In this document: piece after piece, positions 29,501 to 41,220 of the stretch | Layout: each line of letters starts with the position of its first letter | Numbering within the stretch: the first letter of the stretch is position 1 | Source of the DNA: Xanthostigma xanthostigma | Taxonomy: Eukaryota; Arthropoda; Insecta; Raphidioptera; Raphidiidae | Length of the DNA stretch: 64,000 bases | Direction of reading: 5' to 3' | Assembly (NCBI GenBank): GCA_963575645.1 | Contig: OY754466.1 | Coordinates: 44,362,001 to 44,426,000, forward strand | The notes under the pieces: generated by a model | What the model was told of the DNA's origin: nothing | What the model saw: the letters and a program-made list of their open reading frames with translations, nothing else | The model's database searches: none | Translations under genes and position numbers: made by a program

Positions 29501-30046
29501 AATAAATAACTTCACGATGAAAAAATCACTGTGACCGGCCGTCTAAAATGATCACTATGATCTGACAAGAGGTAACTACGTTCGGAAGTAACGTATGTTG
29601 TTCCATGTCACTGCAATCACGACGGTCGCTCCAACAGAGTAGCCGACGTAACGTTCGACCGAGTGGTTGTTCGGTCGGGATCGACGTGACAAAATCACGC
29701 TGATATTTCACTGTGATTTTTGTGTTACTGGAATAACAGTCACTGTGATCACACAGTAACGACTTTTCTCATGAACAGCATGTTACTTTGGAACGTAGTT
29801 ATCTCTTGTCAGATCACAGTGATCATTGTAGACGGTTGATCACGCCGAATGCCGCCCGACCGAGCAAACACTCGGTCGGACGTTACATCGGCGTTAATCG
29901 GCTACTCGATTGGAGCGACCGTCGCGATTGTGCTGACTGGGAACAACATACGTTTCTTTGGAAAGTACTTCTCTCTTGTCAGATCACAGTGATAATTTTA
30001 GACGGCTGCAGGTCACAGTGATTTTTTCATCATAAAGTTTTTTATT
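29501..30046. mobile_element. TIR element of about 545 bp with CACTGTGA motif repeats
   Basis: GATGAAAAAATCACTGTGAC at the left is mirrored by GTCACAGTGATTTTTTCATC at the right, with matching sequence continuing well over 100 bp inwards (GTCTAAAAT, TGATCTGACAAGAG). ATCACAGTGAT-like words recur at least six times and may be transposase-binding sites. Open frames on it are shadows of the inverted repeat. Superfamily unassigned. Confidence 0.75.
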
Positions 30047-30593
30047 CCCTAACTCTAGATTCAGTTACGCTACTTAAATGTAGAAAAAATAAGTGAAATA
30101 TCCACGAGTAGTTACGAATCATCCTGTCTATGCAATCATTAATATGGATCTACAAAAGTCTAATCTGCTTCAGCTAACCGAAGTTTGTCACATTAAGAAG
30201 TTTCGTGCCATTAATTCTTTAGATCCGATAATAAAGCCCTTATTCCGTCAGAATATACACCGCTGCTCCACACACTCCAAATATAGTAGAGTCGCGATTA
30301 TCCGGTATTAACGGAATCGAGAGACGATTCGGCTAAAAAACGGATGCGCAATGAATTTAAATGCAAATTAAATGGACAGTAACTAATTTAACCGGCTTGT
30401 CTCGTCTCGACGAAAAATGATCATTCTCGTTCTCGTCTGGTCTCGATCTCAGGAAGATCTGTCATTTTTTCAATTCAATCTCAATTTGCGAAGTGAAAAT
30501 TTAGTGTTCCGGGCAAACGAAACACATGTAATCACTTCAGTGTCTGTTCGTCTGTCACAGACGATTTTCTCTGAAACTATTTACCTTAAAAAT

Positions 30594-30835
30594 TTAAAGA
30601 TAGATATTTGGAAACAATTCCGTGGCATAAGGATAAAAAATGAAGCAATACTGAAATTTTTTAAACTTGCATTTAATGCTGACGTTTCGATACGTTTTGA
30701 TGATACAAAACGTATCAATGCAGGTTTAAAAAATTTCAGTATTGCTTCATTTTCGATCCTTATGCCACGGAATTTTTTCCAAATACCTATCATTAACTTC
30801 AATGGATCACAGTTACTCTATTGAATAGAGTCAAA
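30594..30835. repeat. palindromic copy of the 'CCGTGGCATAAG' family
   Basis: ATTCCGTGGCATAAGGAT ... GAAGCAATACTGAAATTTTT is followed by its near-perfect complement around a centre GTTTTGATGATACAAAAC. The centre holds a pair of the ACGTATC stems seen in the hammerhead-like copies. A frame of 135 codons over it is an artefact of the repeat. Confidence 0.8.
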
Positions 30836-31068
30836 TTCACGTTAAAAATTTAAAGTTTGGCACAGTGTGGTGGCCCAATCACAGAATTGAAGTATGAAAA
30901 GTAGAATTTTGATTCTGGGTGTTAATTTCAAAGAGTGAAATGAGAAACGAATAAAAAACGTTTTCAAAGGCATCGTGAAGGGCGTCAAATAAAAGCTTAC
31001 ATGTTAGTACGAATGCAATTAACGGCAATTAACGAACAACGTGTAATATGTAGGCATTCATGGAGATA

Positions 31069-31818
31069 TCTATACTAATATATAAAGCTGAAGAGTTTGT
31101 TTGTTTGGTTGTTTGTATGATTGAACTACTGGTTCAAATTGAAAAAAAAAAATGTTGTTGGGTAGCCCATTTATCGAGGAAGGCTATAGGCTATATAATA
31201 TCACGCTACGACCAATAGGAGCGGAGCATCAATGAAAAATGTTGCAAAATGTATCTCAAAAATAGCTTCTATTCAAGTGAAATGCCGTAACTGCATACAT
31301 GAATATTAGGTCGTGCATTCACAAGCCCGGCTAGGCCAGTCAGTAGTGTATGCGACTGTTAATATCAGGGTCATGGGTTCGAGCCCCATGTTGGGCGAAT
31401 ATATTTTTATTTTCCACATAACACATTGCTTTCTTCTAAGGCTTACATTTAAATTTATCTTAATTTTATTTACGACTAACTAAATTGAAATAAATCTAAT
31501 TAATAGCTCATTTGAAAAGTATTATAACTATATGTACCTATATAAAAATAATTATTATCCTACAGTGTTTTCAATTAAATATTTATTATTTTTTATTAAT
31601 TACAGTAATGATTGATTTAAAAGAAATTTATTACTTGAAAAAGGTATAAATACTGCTTTTTGTCGACAAAAACTTTTGAACGGTAACTCCGATCATCACG
31701 AAATTTGGACACAACATTCATCTCGGTAAACTAAGATGAATGTGTATACTGTGTACTCATGTTCCTCCCTTCCCCATTCGTTCTTTTACACCCGGGTGAA
31801 ACCGGACGGAACCGCTAG
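31069..31818 (+). mobile_element. non-autonomous Helitron 1, carrying a tRNA-Lys-like sequence
   Basis: It starts TCTATACTAATATATAAAGC after an A and ends CCGCTAG before a T, the classical Helitron A|TC...CTAG|T junction. A GC-rich palindrome CACCCGGGTG lies about 25 bp before the end, in the place of the terminal hairpin. No Rep/helicase coding. The same body (GAGCGGAGCATCAATGAAAA, TTACGACTAA) is found at 34377-35055 and 53365-54108. Confidence 0.8.
31325..31397 (+). repeat. tRNA-Lys-derived sequence inside Helitron 1
   Basis: The 73-nt stretch starts GCCCGGCTAGGCCAGTCAGT and ends GGGTTCGAGCCCCATG + TTGGGCG. It resembles tRNA-Lys(CTT) along its length, with a pairing acceptor stem and a good T arm. 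The anticodon arm is disturbed: GTT would sit at the anticodon and the stem does not close. It is not a functional lysine tRNA gene, but it could keep pol III promoter boxes. Confidence 0.75.
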
Positions 31819-32688
31819 TATATTATATATAATTTGATTTTCAGACCCAAGTTGTATTGGAAACTTCTTTCAGCATCAAATGACACCCCCAGTTAGAAAG
31901 AATTTCACTTAAAGTCATTTTCTCTTGTATTTGATGCGGTGTCCTTTAACACTAATTGTGCAAGTATAGCTGGTACTTGACCGATTTCTGTAATGTTGAT
32001 TCCTTAATTTAGAAGCTATGGTGGATATGTCGGATAATAGCGAGTTGACTAATCGTGACTTTACTGTATATAGACCATTTCTTCCGCCCTTCCTGGCTTC
32101 ATTCTTTATTCCCCGATTCCCGTACGTACATGCATACGTACCCAGTCGGTCCCAATTGGATGAATTGACAAGATGCACGTCCGGGAAAAGCGATAATAAA
32201 ACTAGTTTGATCTAGCAGCGCTTCCTAACCTTTTTCAAGTTTATCTCAAATTGAAATATTTTCCACTTGAAAGTTAACAAAAAAAATGCATGCAAGCTAA
32301 GCGAGAAATAGAAGTTTCACTACTTGATTTTATGGCACCTTAGTTCGCGCTTTAACTTTAGAATGAATATTGAATGTTGTCATATCACCGATATTTTAAA
32401 TATTTCGTGCATCCCTTAGTTTGATATATCATTCTTTTTCGAATGTCTAAAAAACAAAAAGCTTTGACAAAATGATGACGACAGCATTTTTTTTTGTAAA
32501 ATACAATTTGTTATAAATATTTATCACCGTATCTCAAACTAAAAACGATCATATTAATCAAAGTGAATAAATTGATATATATTAAATTATATCAAAACCA
32601 TTCATAAATAACCCAGGCACTGCTGAATGGTGGTGAAAATGTACCTACATAATGTTATACCGGGTGTACTACTACTAAACAAATTTTA
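31819..32688. other. no gene recognised
   Basis: AT-rich sequence with short open frames on both strands that overlap one another (31915-32215). None has a domain. Confidence 0.4.
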
Positions 32689-33335
32689 GATTTCGCACGT
32701 TGAAAACAATAGTGACACTATACAAAAAAGTTAACTTTTCACCTTTTGTAAGATTCATGTTTTACTGCAAGAGTGTCACTATACGAAAATTTCCGTTTGC
32801 TCATAAATCCACTTATTTCCGCTAGATTGAGCTAGTGTCACTTTATATTTTGAAAGAATTGCCCATGGTCGTGTATGATATAACGACACTATTTTTATTG
32901 TGTCAAAGCAGTTGTTTGGTACGTACGTCGCTGTAAGTGAAAAAGTGACATATTTTGTTAAATGACAGTTTACTGATTACAGTTGCTACAAAACTTAATG
33001 CAAGTGAGTAAATACATAAAATGACACATTTTGTTTAGTGACACTTTTTGCAGTTGAAGTCTCCAATTTACTGATTATTGGTTATGACAACAATGACACT
33101 AAACAAAAAATTATTTTTGAAAGGTCTTTTTTTTAATAACTTTATTTTTAACATTGCGGTCAACAAATAAATTAAAACAATAATAAATTGTTTCATTATT
33201 AACAAAAGAATCTCTATAAGCAGTATTTTAATAGTAACTTTTTTATGACAAAACAATATTATTAAAACTAAAAAGTGCTCTACTGTAAAATGTAATTTTT
33301 TGCCAAATGTCACTTTTGTTTTCAACGTGCGATTT
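32689..33335. mobile_element. TIR element (CGCACGTTGAAAAC family), about 645 bp
   Basis: TCGCACGTTGAAAACAATAG at the left is mirrored by TTGTTTTCAACGTGCGATTT at the right. AGTGACACT-like words recur throughout. The right 250 bp are duplicated, inverted, at 36152-36402. No transposase is encoded. Confidence 0.75.
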
Positions 33336-33751
33336 ATTATTTTTATAAACTGCCTTAAAGGTTATTTGCCAATTTTTGTTGCACACACCCACTAAAAAAT
33401 TATTACGTTAATAGCTGCAGTTAATTGTTAATAAAATATGTATCCTCAAAAAAAACAACGTTGTGACAGGTCCTTATGGTTTCCCTTCCGATTAATACTA
33501 GTAAATCCAGAAAAATGATTTAAACACTCTCTTTTTCTAATATTTTTATTCACACCTATACTCAATACAATTTCTTACACCACCAAAACAAAACTCTTTC
33601 CACCTTTTTCCTCGCCTCCCTCGATCTCTAACTTCACAAACGTTATATATCTTATCTACGCATGCGCTGATTTTCCCCAAAAACAATAGAGCTTTTCATA
33701 TTTACATATCAAGCATCCTCCCAAAATTTGGTTTAAATATCCGCTCATTCG

Positions 33752-33990
33752 TTTAACGTGTACCGTGTTCACTGACTAACAGACGCACAGACTTTTTCCA
33801 AAAATATATTTTTTGTATTCCAGGAGTCTCAAAACAAAAATGATATTGGAAAATGTTTAAAAGTGAATTTTGATCTAAATTAGTATCATTCCGACACATT
33901 AATGTTGAAATGGTAAAAAAATCGTTTCGTAGGTTATATTGTGACAAAAAACAATTAGGCTCCGATGGTACACTTATATTGCAAGACACA
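33752..33990 (+). repeat. dispersed repeat with unoccupied MITE target site
   Basis: The sequence GACTAACAGACGCACAGACT (33772-33791) and its surroundings match the repeat that at 40870 is interrupted by a palindromic MITE. It therefore serves as an empty-site paralogue. A further diverged copy of the downstream part (CCTAAATTAGTACCATTCC) lies at 35100-35170. Confidence 0.7.
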
Positions 33991-34376
33991 CTTTGTGTCT
34001 ACGCCGACATATTATATAGATAGTGTTGATGCTTTTAAGAGAAGCTTTTACGAAGCTTTTGTGTGCCAGTTATTTATATGTTACAGTTAATGTTCAAATT
34101 TTAGTATAAAGCACAACAAACAAGCTGTATTATAACAGAAACTTTCGTTGAAGGAGACATTTTCAATTGGCTGAAGAGTTCAGATCCAATTACTGTAGAA
34201 AACTTTGCGTTTATTTCGTGAAATACACTCAAATTCTCAGAACCCAGATGTCGTTATTTGAGTGTTACAAACGTTATCCGTTTTTATAATTGATGTTCAA
34301 TTTTTATTAAAAATTTGCATCCTGTTAACTTTAAAAAACAAAGTAATTTATTTCCAGCACAAAAATATTCAGGATT

Positions 34377-35055
34377 TGCGGTCCCGCCCGGTTTCACCCG
34401 GATGCACAAGAACGAATCGGAAAGGGAGGGACATGAGTACGCACATTCATCTTACTTTACCAAGATAAAAAGCAGTATTTACACTTTTTTTAAGTAATAA
34501 ATTTCTTTTAAATCAATAATTATTGTAATTAATAAAATATAATAAATATTTAATTGGAAAATTATTTTTATATAGGTACCTACCTATTATAGTTATAACA
34601 GTTTTCAAATGAGCTATTAATTAGATTTATTTAATTTTAATTAGTCGTAAATAAAATTAAAATCAATTGAAATGTAAGCCTTAGAATAAAGTAATGTAGA
34701 AATTAAAAAAAAAAAATAAAATATATTCGCCCAACATGGGGCTCGAGCCCACGACCCTGATATTAATAGACGACTGAGCCAGCCTGGCTCGTAAATGTAC
34801 AACGCTAATATTGGTTTATTTAGTTAGATCAATTCACCTGAAAAGAAGCTTATTTTTGAGATGCATTTTGCAACATTTTTCATTGATGCTCCGCTCCTAT
34901 TGGTCGTGGCGTGATATTATATAGCCTATAGCCTTCCTCAATAAATGGGCTATCCAACAAAAAAAAAATTTCAATTTAAACCAGTAGTTCCTGAGATTAG
35001 CGCGTTCAACCAACCAAACAAACAAATTCTTCAGCTTTATATATATTAGTATAGA
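34377..35055 (-). mobile_element. non-autonomous Helitron 2, carrying a tRNA-Lys-like sequence
   Basis: Read on the minus strand it starts TCTATACTAATATATATAAA and ends with CCGGGCGGGACCGC followed by a degraded CTAG (CAAA). The body matches Helitrons 1 and 3, including the tRNA-like part. It lies within the spacer of the large inverted duplication. Confidence 0.75.
34728..34788 (-). repeat. tRNA-Lys-derived sequence inside Helitron 2
   Basis: It is the same tRNA-like block as in Helitron 1, but lacks about 12 nt from the D-arm region. TCGAGCCCCATGTTGGGCG and CTGGCTCAGTCG are preserved. Confidence 0.65.
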
Positions 35056-36404
35056 CTATAGATAAACGAAGTTAGAATCATCAATAGGTTAACCTCAAAA
35101 CGAAAAATATTATAAAATGTTGAAAAATGTGTTATGACCTAAATTAGTACCATTCCCCACGTGTGGTGTTGGAATGGTATAAAATGAATTTATAAATAAT
35201 GAATTTGCACAAAAATGATACAGTTGTTTCATAATCACAATAAACTAACATTCTTTTGGAGAACGCTGTACTTACGAACAAAATTACCAAGAAGGTTTTG
35301 TGTTATAATATTTATAATATTGCCGTATTATTTCTCAATCCCTAAAGTTTTTTCACTTAACGACTTTAAAAAATATCTGAACTACTGAAGTTGTTGAGAG
35401 TTTTATGAGTCAACTGGAGGTGGTTAATTTACGATATACACTAAATAATTTATTCATACTTTAATAATTCATAACTATACAAACTTATCTTCTAAGAACC
35501 AATGACGTTTTGTTTTATTTGATTGGGAATTGTTCTTTAATACAGACAGATCGCCTGTGAAGTTGATTAAAATTCGTCAAGAAAAAATAAAATTTTCGCA
35601 TATTCCAAAATTTAATAATTTTCAACAATGTACACTATTTTCCACATGTAAACAAATAATGTATAAACGAAGTTGTTGGCTGATTGTTCTATTTATTCTC
35701 TTTGAAAATTTAGGCAACATTTTTTAAGGAATTAACCACCGATCAGAAATTTCAACCAAATTTTGGGAGGGTGATTGATATGTAAATATGAAAAGCTCTA
35801 TTGTTTTTGGGGAAAATCAGCGCGTGCGTAGATAAGATATATAACGTTTGTGAAGTTAGAGATCGAGGGAGTCGAGGAAAAAGGTGGAAAGAGTTTTGTT
35901 TTGGTGGTGTAAGAAATTGTATTGAGTATAGGTGTGAATAAAAATATTAGAAAAAGAGAGTGTTTAAATCATTTTTCTGGATTTACTAGTATTAATCGGA
36001 AGGGAAACCATAAGGACCTGTCACAACGTTGTTTTTTTTGAGGATACATATTTTATTAACAATTAACTGCAGCTATTAACGTAGTAATTTTTTAGTGGGT
36101 GTGTGCAACAAAAATTGGCAAATAACCTTTAAGGCAGTTTATAAAAATAATAAATCGCACGTTGAAAACAAAAGTGACATTTGGCAAAAAATTACATTTT
36201 ACAGTAGAGCACTTTTTAGTTTTAATAATATTGTTTTGTCATAAAAAAGTTACTATTAAAATACTGCTTATAGAGATTCTTTTGTTAATAATGAGACAAT
36301 TTATATTGTTTTAATTTATTTGTTGACCACAATGTTAAAAATAAAGTTATTAAAAAAAAGACCTTTCAAAAATAATTTTTTGTTTAGTGTCATTGTTGTC
36401 AATG

Positions 36405-36796
36405 AATATCGTCGTTGGTTCTGTAATACCTCTTATGTGCAAAAAGTAAAATTTGCAGGAAAAGCTAAAAAGTGGTTATTTCAGCGATGGATGGTAAGAA
36501 CTAGCAATTTCAGAGGTATATTACTAAATCATACTTATCTTCACTATACATGTTTAATTAAGAAGAAGTATTTTCTTAAAAAATATTTAACGTTAATTTC
36601 GGATTTATTGGCACATGGGAGGAATTATTTGATACAACTTTTCACATAAGAGTTACTTACTCTTGTTGGTTACTGTAAAATTAATTTGGAGGTATTACCA
36701 GTGCATAGAGCTCCGTTTCCTGAATCTTTTCATTTAAAAAACGTAAAATATGCCAATTATGCACGTAAGAGCTATTACAGAACCAACGGCGATATG
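36405..36796. mobile_element. TIR element, about 390 bp, abutting the inverted duplication
   Basis: CGTTGGTTCTGTAATACCTC at the left is mirrored by GAGCTATTACAGAACCAACG at the right, with matching bases further in (TTATGTGCA / TGCACGTAA). A 109-codon frame across its left end has no known domain. Confidence 0.65.
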
Positions 36797-36894
36797 CTAA
36801 ATTTCAGATCGATTGTTCTCTTAGTAGGTATCGAAAAAATTAATTTCTAAAATTTATTTTACGAAAGACCCCCTAGTCAGATAAAAGGTCTCGA

Positions 36895-37632
36895 AACGCC
36901 TGAATGAGCCTTTTTCCTGAGAATAGTGCAGCGAAAGTGTCACGAGAGGCAGCACTAGTAGTAGGGACAAACATAAAATATTTACATGCCAACCAATGTC
37001 ATTTACGTGATATTTATTTTATTATTTAAAAATATAAATCTGAAGTAAAAAAAAATTTGAACTGATAAACTTATCACTGAGAGTCATCATTTACATATGT
37101 TATCGAAATTATTTTTAAAATATTAATTAAATGAATAAAAAATGAATAGTAAATTTTTGACAGTTTATTACCATTGATTAGAATGAGATATAACCTCAAT
37201 CTTTTATTAAATTATATTCATTTATTATATTTAATTAAATTTATTTTATTACCATATATTTTTGATTCATATTTCATTTGGAAATAAATCTGAAATTCAT
37301 AATTATTTTCAATTTCTCTTATTACAGTTTGAATTTATCGCTAATATTTTACTAGAGTCTGCATACTAACCTGTCTATTAATTCATTTTTTTCCCCAGAT
37401 ACTTTTAAATTACGACACGCAAGCCAACGTTTTAATGTTACTACATTGTTATCTTTTACAGTTGCAAATTTTAGTTTTGCTCCAGGAACATCATCTTCTG
37501 TTAAAAACATTTTTTTTCAAGTACACTTTAATGTGTGTTTATATGGGGATTTGACAGTGTTTGTCCCTACCGAACTACTAGCGCTACTAGTGAGTGATTT
37601 TTCGTACTTCAGGAAAAAGGCTCATTGTAAAG
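36895..37632. mobile_element. TIR element, about 735 bp
   Basis: AATGAGCCTTTTTCCTGA at the left is mirrored by TCAGGAAAAAGGCTCATT at the right. Inside these, GCACTAGTAGTAGGGACAAA pairs with TTTGTCCCTACCGAACTACT. AT-rich core without coding. Confidence 0.7.
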
Positions 37633-37968
37633 GATACCTACTATATTGACATTTCCATGTGAAACCCTATATTTAAACGTTAAATTAATACTATAAATAA
37701 TAGAGATAGAGTTCCGGGCGTAGGACTGTATTATTGAAAGTTTTCTCCTCTTTAAGAATCTTTTTTCCAATTTCCGCTATTGCTTATAGTTTTTGAGTAA
37801 TTGCCAAAAATCACCCTAATGGGCATATATTTGGAATAGAGATTTTAACCTTCGAAAGTAATGTTTTACATTTTAAGGGAGTCATCTCGGTGATCACGTT
37901 ATCCACGTTTGGTGATTTTTAAAGGTTTATGTCGGGCTTTTTTTTAATTTTATTTTTATACAATAGAA
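37633..37968 (-). repeat. dispersed repeat fragment, partner of 14640-14830
   Basis: TTTCTCCTCTTTAAGAATCT and ATTGCTTATAGTTTTTGAGT at 37740-37803 are the complement of words near 14735-14800. The remainder holds nothing recognised. Confidence 0.55.
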
Positions 37969-38225
37969 CAGGGGCGGGCAAATCATTGCTGATGAAAATT
38001 TTACCGTGGGCCAAAAATTTGGAGAGCAAAAAAAAGGTCCTTTCAAACTAAAAGGTCTTTTTTTGTCTGTTGTGGCCCTTTTTCTTAATTTTTTTTTATG
38101 CGACAAATTATATTTCCAAACTATTTTGCTCTTAATACCTAATCATTTATATAATGCTTCGCAGGCCGGATAAAATCCTACTGCGGTTCGGATCCGGTCC
38201 GCGGGCCGCCATTTGCCCAGGCCTG
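37969..38225. mobile_element. hAT MITE, 257 bp, 8-bp TSD
   Basis: CAGGGGCGGGCAAA and TTTGCCCAGGCCTG form the TIRs. Identical CAATAGAA duplications lie at 37961-37968 and 38226-38233. The TTTGCCCA/GGGCCGCC style of ends is typical of widespread hAT MITEs. Confidence 0.9.
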
Positions 38226-38500
38226 CAATAGAACAACAAAGCTTTTGTTATCAAATTTATTTCTCTAAAACTTATTCGGGCTAAGATTTATCAAAGTCAA
38301 ATATAACGTATTCGTAACATTATTTCTGACGAAATAATATGTTGTTTGTAAGCCAATTCAACAGGATATATTACTCAAAATGAACTTATCTTTTCCTATT
38401 CATTTTAAATATTCATATAAGGATTTGGATAATATTTGCATACATATGTACAAGTTGTTCTGGAAGCAGCTTCTACATACAGCCTGTACTTTTTAGTGTA

Positions 38501-38625
38501 TTTGCCATAAGGCACTTACACTATTGGCGTCGGTGGGATGGCGGGACCTAGGGGTCGGACCAAATTTTCTCGACGTTTCATAGCCTTCTAAGAAGTTTGG
38601 CACCATTTTTGGAAATGTTTATATA

Positions 38626-38702
<77 letters not shown>

Positions 38703-39222
38703 ATGTGTTAGCACGATAACTCTCGACAGACTTAATCGATTTAAATGAAATTTGGTCCACACGTTGGAATCCATCACCGCACGAAGCCTATTTAAAATGG
38801 GCCTAATCGGGCCATGTTAAGGGTGGTATTTAGGGGTTGAAAAAAGTTTTCGGGCCCAAAAATACCGAAAAAATTCTCAGAATCGTTTCAAAACTGAAAT
38901 TTAACCCTTTAGTAATTATTAAAATGTGCCGCTAAAATTTTGAAAAAATCGGCCCCACAGGACCGGACTTACAAATTTTATGAAAACACAAGTTTACTGA
39001 TATAGATTTACATACAGAAGGGTGTATATAATTTGGTACAGATGTTGAATTGATATGTAGTATTACAATTAACTAAAAAAATGTTGTTTTAAGGGGTGTA
39101 TTAAGGGGTAATTTTTTTTATTTTGTTCAAAAACAAAGTTAAGCTCATACAATAGAGCCACACTGCCTATAAAAGCAAATACACTATATTGTCGGCAGGG
39201 TTTGGCACTGCGACCCGAGTTT
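38501..39222 (+). repeat. dispersed repeat copy A (partner 54960-55680, inverted)
   Basis: From GCCATAAGGCACTTACACTA to GGCAGGGTTTGGCACTGCGA it matches the complement of 54960-55680 with scattered differences. Copy A has a TA microsatellite at 38619-38706 that copy B lacks; copy B has a palindromic MITE that copy A lacks. The class is unknown, and there is no conserved frame. Confidence 0.8.
38619..38706. repeat. (TA)n microsatellite
   Basis: Almost pure TA dinucleotide for about 85 bp inside repeat copy A. Confidence 0.95.
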
Positions 39223-39599
39223 TTTTTAATCCTTTCTCGGTTGATCTTGAATGCGTCTTCTTGAGTTTTAATTTAGAGGTGAAAACAGGGATAAAATTTT
39301 TTTTCCTGTTTTTTATATAAACTAAAAAACACGAAAATATTGAAAATTATATAAAAAATAGAAAAAAACATTTTTGCCCTATTTTCACTTATAAATTAAA
39401 ATTAGAAATTGTGATGGTAGAGTTGCGCGGATAGGACTTTTTTGTAGGAAATATCCTGCTCTTTCAGAATCTGTTTTGTGATTTTAGATATCTGCAATGG
39501 TTTTTGAGATGTTCTCAAAAAACCAAACCCGTATTTTTAACTAATTCAAAACTTAAAACGAATTTTTTTTCAAATACCAATTAAAATCTAATTATTAAT
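39223..39599. other. no gene recognised
   Basis: AT-rich sequence that resembles the 37740 and 14700 repeat loosely (AGATATCTGCAATGGTTTTT). Nothing else was seen. Confidence 0.35.
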
Positions 39600-39725
39600 C
39601 AATTTTTATATTTTTTAGATCAGTTCTGAAGAAGGTCCAAATCCGGACCGAAACTTTAATGTATTCATTATTATTTTTTGTTAATATATTTGTCTGTAAA
39701 ATTGGTCGATAACTTTGTTTATTGT
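39600..39725 (+). repeat. dispersed repeat with hammerhead-like motif, copy 2
   Basis: CTGAAGA-A-GGTCC-AAATCC-GGACC-GAAAC at 39626-39654. The five-pair stem is perfect, and the unit ends with AAAATTGGTCGATAACTTTG. It corresponds to the minus-strand copy at 7296-7420. Confidence 0.6.
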
Positions 39726-40460
39726 AAAATGTTTATAACTTTTGCAATTTTTTCGTCCCTCGCTTCTATTTTATTAAAAAGATCTCATTCCGAATCGAAT
39801 GATACCGTGATGATAATTTTCGGAGAAGGAGGACTGGAATTCATCAAAAAGGGACTAGACTAGAGAGACCTTAGCTCCATCCACTTGAACATAGTCAATA
39901 TACAAACACATTTTTTTCTATAAACAAAAGAAAAACCCTGTATAAGATTTTGTGAAGTACAAAACTTCCTAATACACATAATTTATCATATGTTTAACAT
40001 ATTTTTGAATTTTTTTTATATCATATATGTAAATAGGTACATAAAAACAGACTGTCTAAAATTTCATTAAACATATTATTTATAGTCTTCCATGCAGTGT
40101 TACTTTTCCTGTATTAAGATTTTGATGTATTTTTTCCTGTAATTTGAAAAAAATTCCAGCCAATTGGGCGACGGGACCATTCCAACTTCAAAAATGTTGA
40201 CATTTGATTATAATAAAGAAATTAAAATTTCTGATATCGTGAGGTGACTCGGGTAATGGCCAGTACCTATTCAATATGATATTTGCTATTCGTTGCCATG
40301 GTTACCTATGTAATATCAAAGCATGCCGAACTAGTTTATTTCTGGCAGATCCTTAAAACAAAAGAGCGACTGATTTTTTTTTTATTTTTAAAATACTTCC
40401 GAAACTATAAAATTTAGAAAAAAAAATTTTAACAAAACTTTCCTGAAAAAATAAATAGAA
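39726..40460. other. no gene recognised
   Basis: AT-rich sequence between repeats, without supported features. Confidence 0.4.
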
Positions 40461-40463
40461 TAA

Positions 40464-40673
40464 GGCCTAGTTTATATGAGAGGCGTTCAACGCGCGTTGG
40501 CCCAACGCGCGTTTACAGTTTCTATACAATTGTATAGAACTGTTTATATGATAACGCGCGTTCAACGCGCCACCAACGCGCGTTATCATATAAACAGTTC
40601 TATACAATTGTATAGAAGCTGTAAACGCGCGTTGGGCCAACGCGCGTTGAACGCCTCTCATATAAACTAGGCC
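40464..40673. mobile_element. palindromic Harbinger-type MITE P1, TAA TSD
   Basis: A 210-bp, almost perfect palindrome starting GGCCTAGTTTATATGAGAGG and ending with its complement, flanked by TAA at 40461-40463 and 40674-40676. ACGCGCGTT words occur about eight times. The arms meet at a loop of about 14 nt. Similar copies are P2 and P3. The same peptide is read from both strands because of the symmetry; it is not a gene. Confidence 0.9.
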
Positions 40674-40734
40674 TAATAAGCCGTTATGAAAAGTATACGT
40701 CATTATTATATTAAAAACACCGTTATAGCATATA

Positions 40735-41220
40735 TCTCTTCTGAGCATGCGCCGATTTTCCCCAAAAACAATAGGGCTCTTTATATTTGCATACCAAACA
40801 TACTCCCACAATTTGGTTTCAATCCGCTCATCCGTTTGACCTGTATCGTGTTCACAGACAAACAGACTAAGGCCTAGTTTATATGAGAGGCGTTCAACGC
40901 GCGTTGGCCCAACGCGCGTTTACAGTTTCTATACAATTGCATAGAACTGTTTATATGATAACGCGCGTTCAACGCGCCACCAACGCGCGTTATCATGTAA
41001 ACAGTTATATACAATTGTATAGAAACTGTAAACGCGCGTTGGGCTAACGCGCGTTGAACGCCTCTCATATAAACTAGGCGTAACAGACGCACGGTGTTTT
41101 TCCAAAAATATGTTTTTTTGGATTCGGGGGATCACAAAACGGAAAGATATTGTAAAAGTTTTGAAAAGTGATTTTTGAGCTAAACTAGTACCATTCACTT
41201 GTGGGTTGGAATGGTAAAAA
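40735..41220 (+). repeat. dispersed repeat interrupted by MITE P2
   Basis: CATGCGCCGATTTTCCCCAA, ATTTGGTTTCAATCCGCTCA and CAGACGCACGG...CCAAAAATATG match the repeat at 33655-33990. MITE P2 sits at the TAA in CAGACTAACAGACGC. Confidence 0.75.
40871..41080. mobile_element. palindromic Harbinger-type MITE P2, TAA TSD
   Basis: A 210-bp copy very close to P1, flanked by TAA at 40868-40870 and 41081-41083. The uninterrupted form of the surrounding repeat at 33772-33791 confirms the boundaries and the 3-bp duplication. Confidence 0.93.

Larger units (their letters stand above)
33083..36402. repeat. large inverted duplication: ~650-bp arms around ~2 kb
   Basis: The left arm 33083-33735 and right arm 35753-36402 are near-identical complements. 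Matching words run along the arms: GACAACAATGACACTAAAC, GTGCGATTTATTATTTTTAT, AACGTTGTGACAGGTCCTTA, TAGTAAATCCAGAAAAATGA, CTCTTTCCACCTTTTTCCTC and CAAAAACAATAGAGCTTTTC. Differences are few. The arms hold parts of two repeat families in the same nested order, so they were copied together after nesting. The spacer contains a Helitron and fragments of the dispersed repeat also seen at 40735. Confidence 0.85.

Noticed and set aside
30417-30824. 135-codon plus-strand frame and overlapping minus-strand frame
   Set aside because: Most of it is the palindromic repeat; the mirrored peptide shows it is not coding.
40467-41198. Open frames of 63-114 codons on both strands over the palindromic MITEs, including an identical peptide read from both strands
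   Set aside because: They arise because the sequence is its own complement; no protein domain, and the same happens at 55320-55523.
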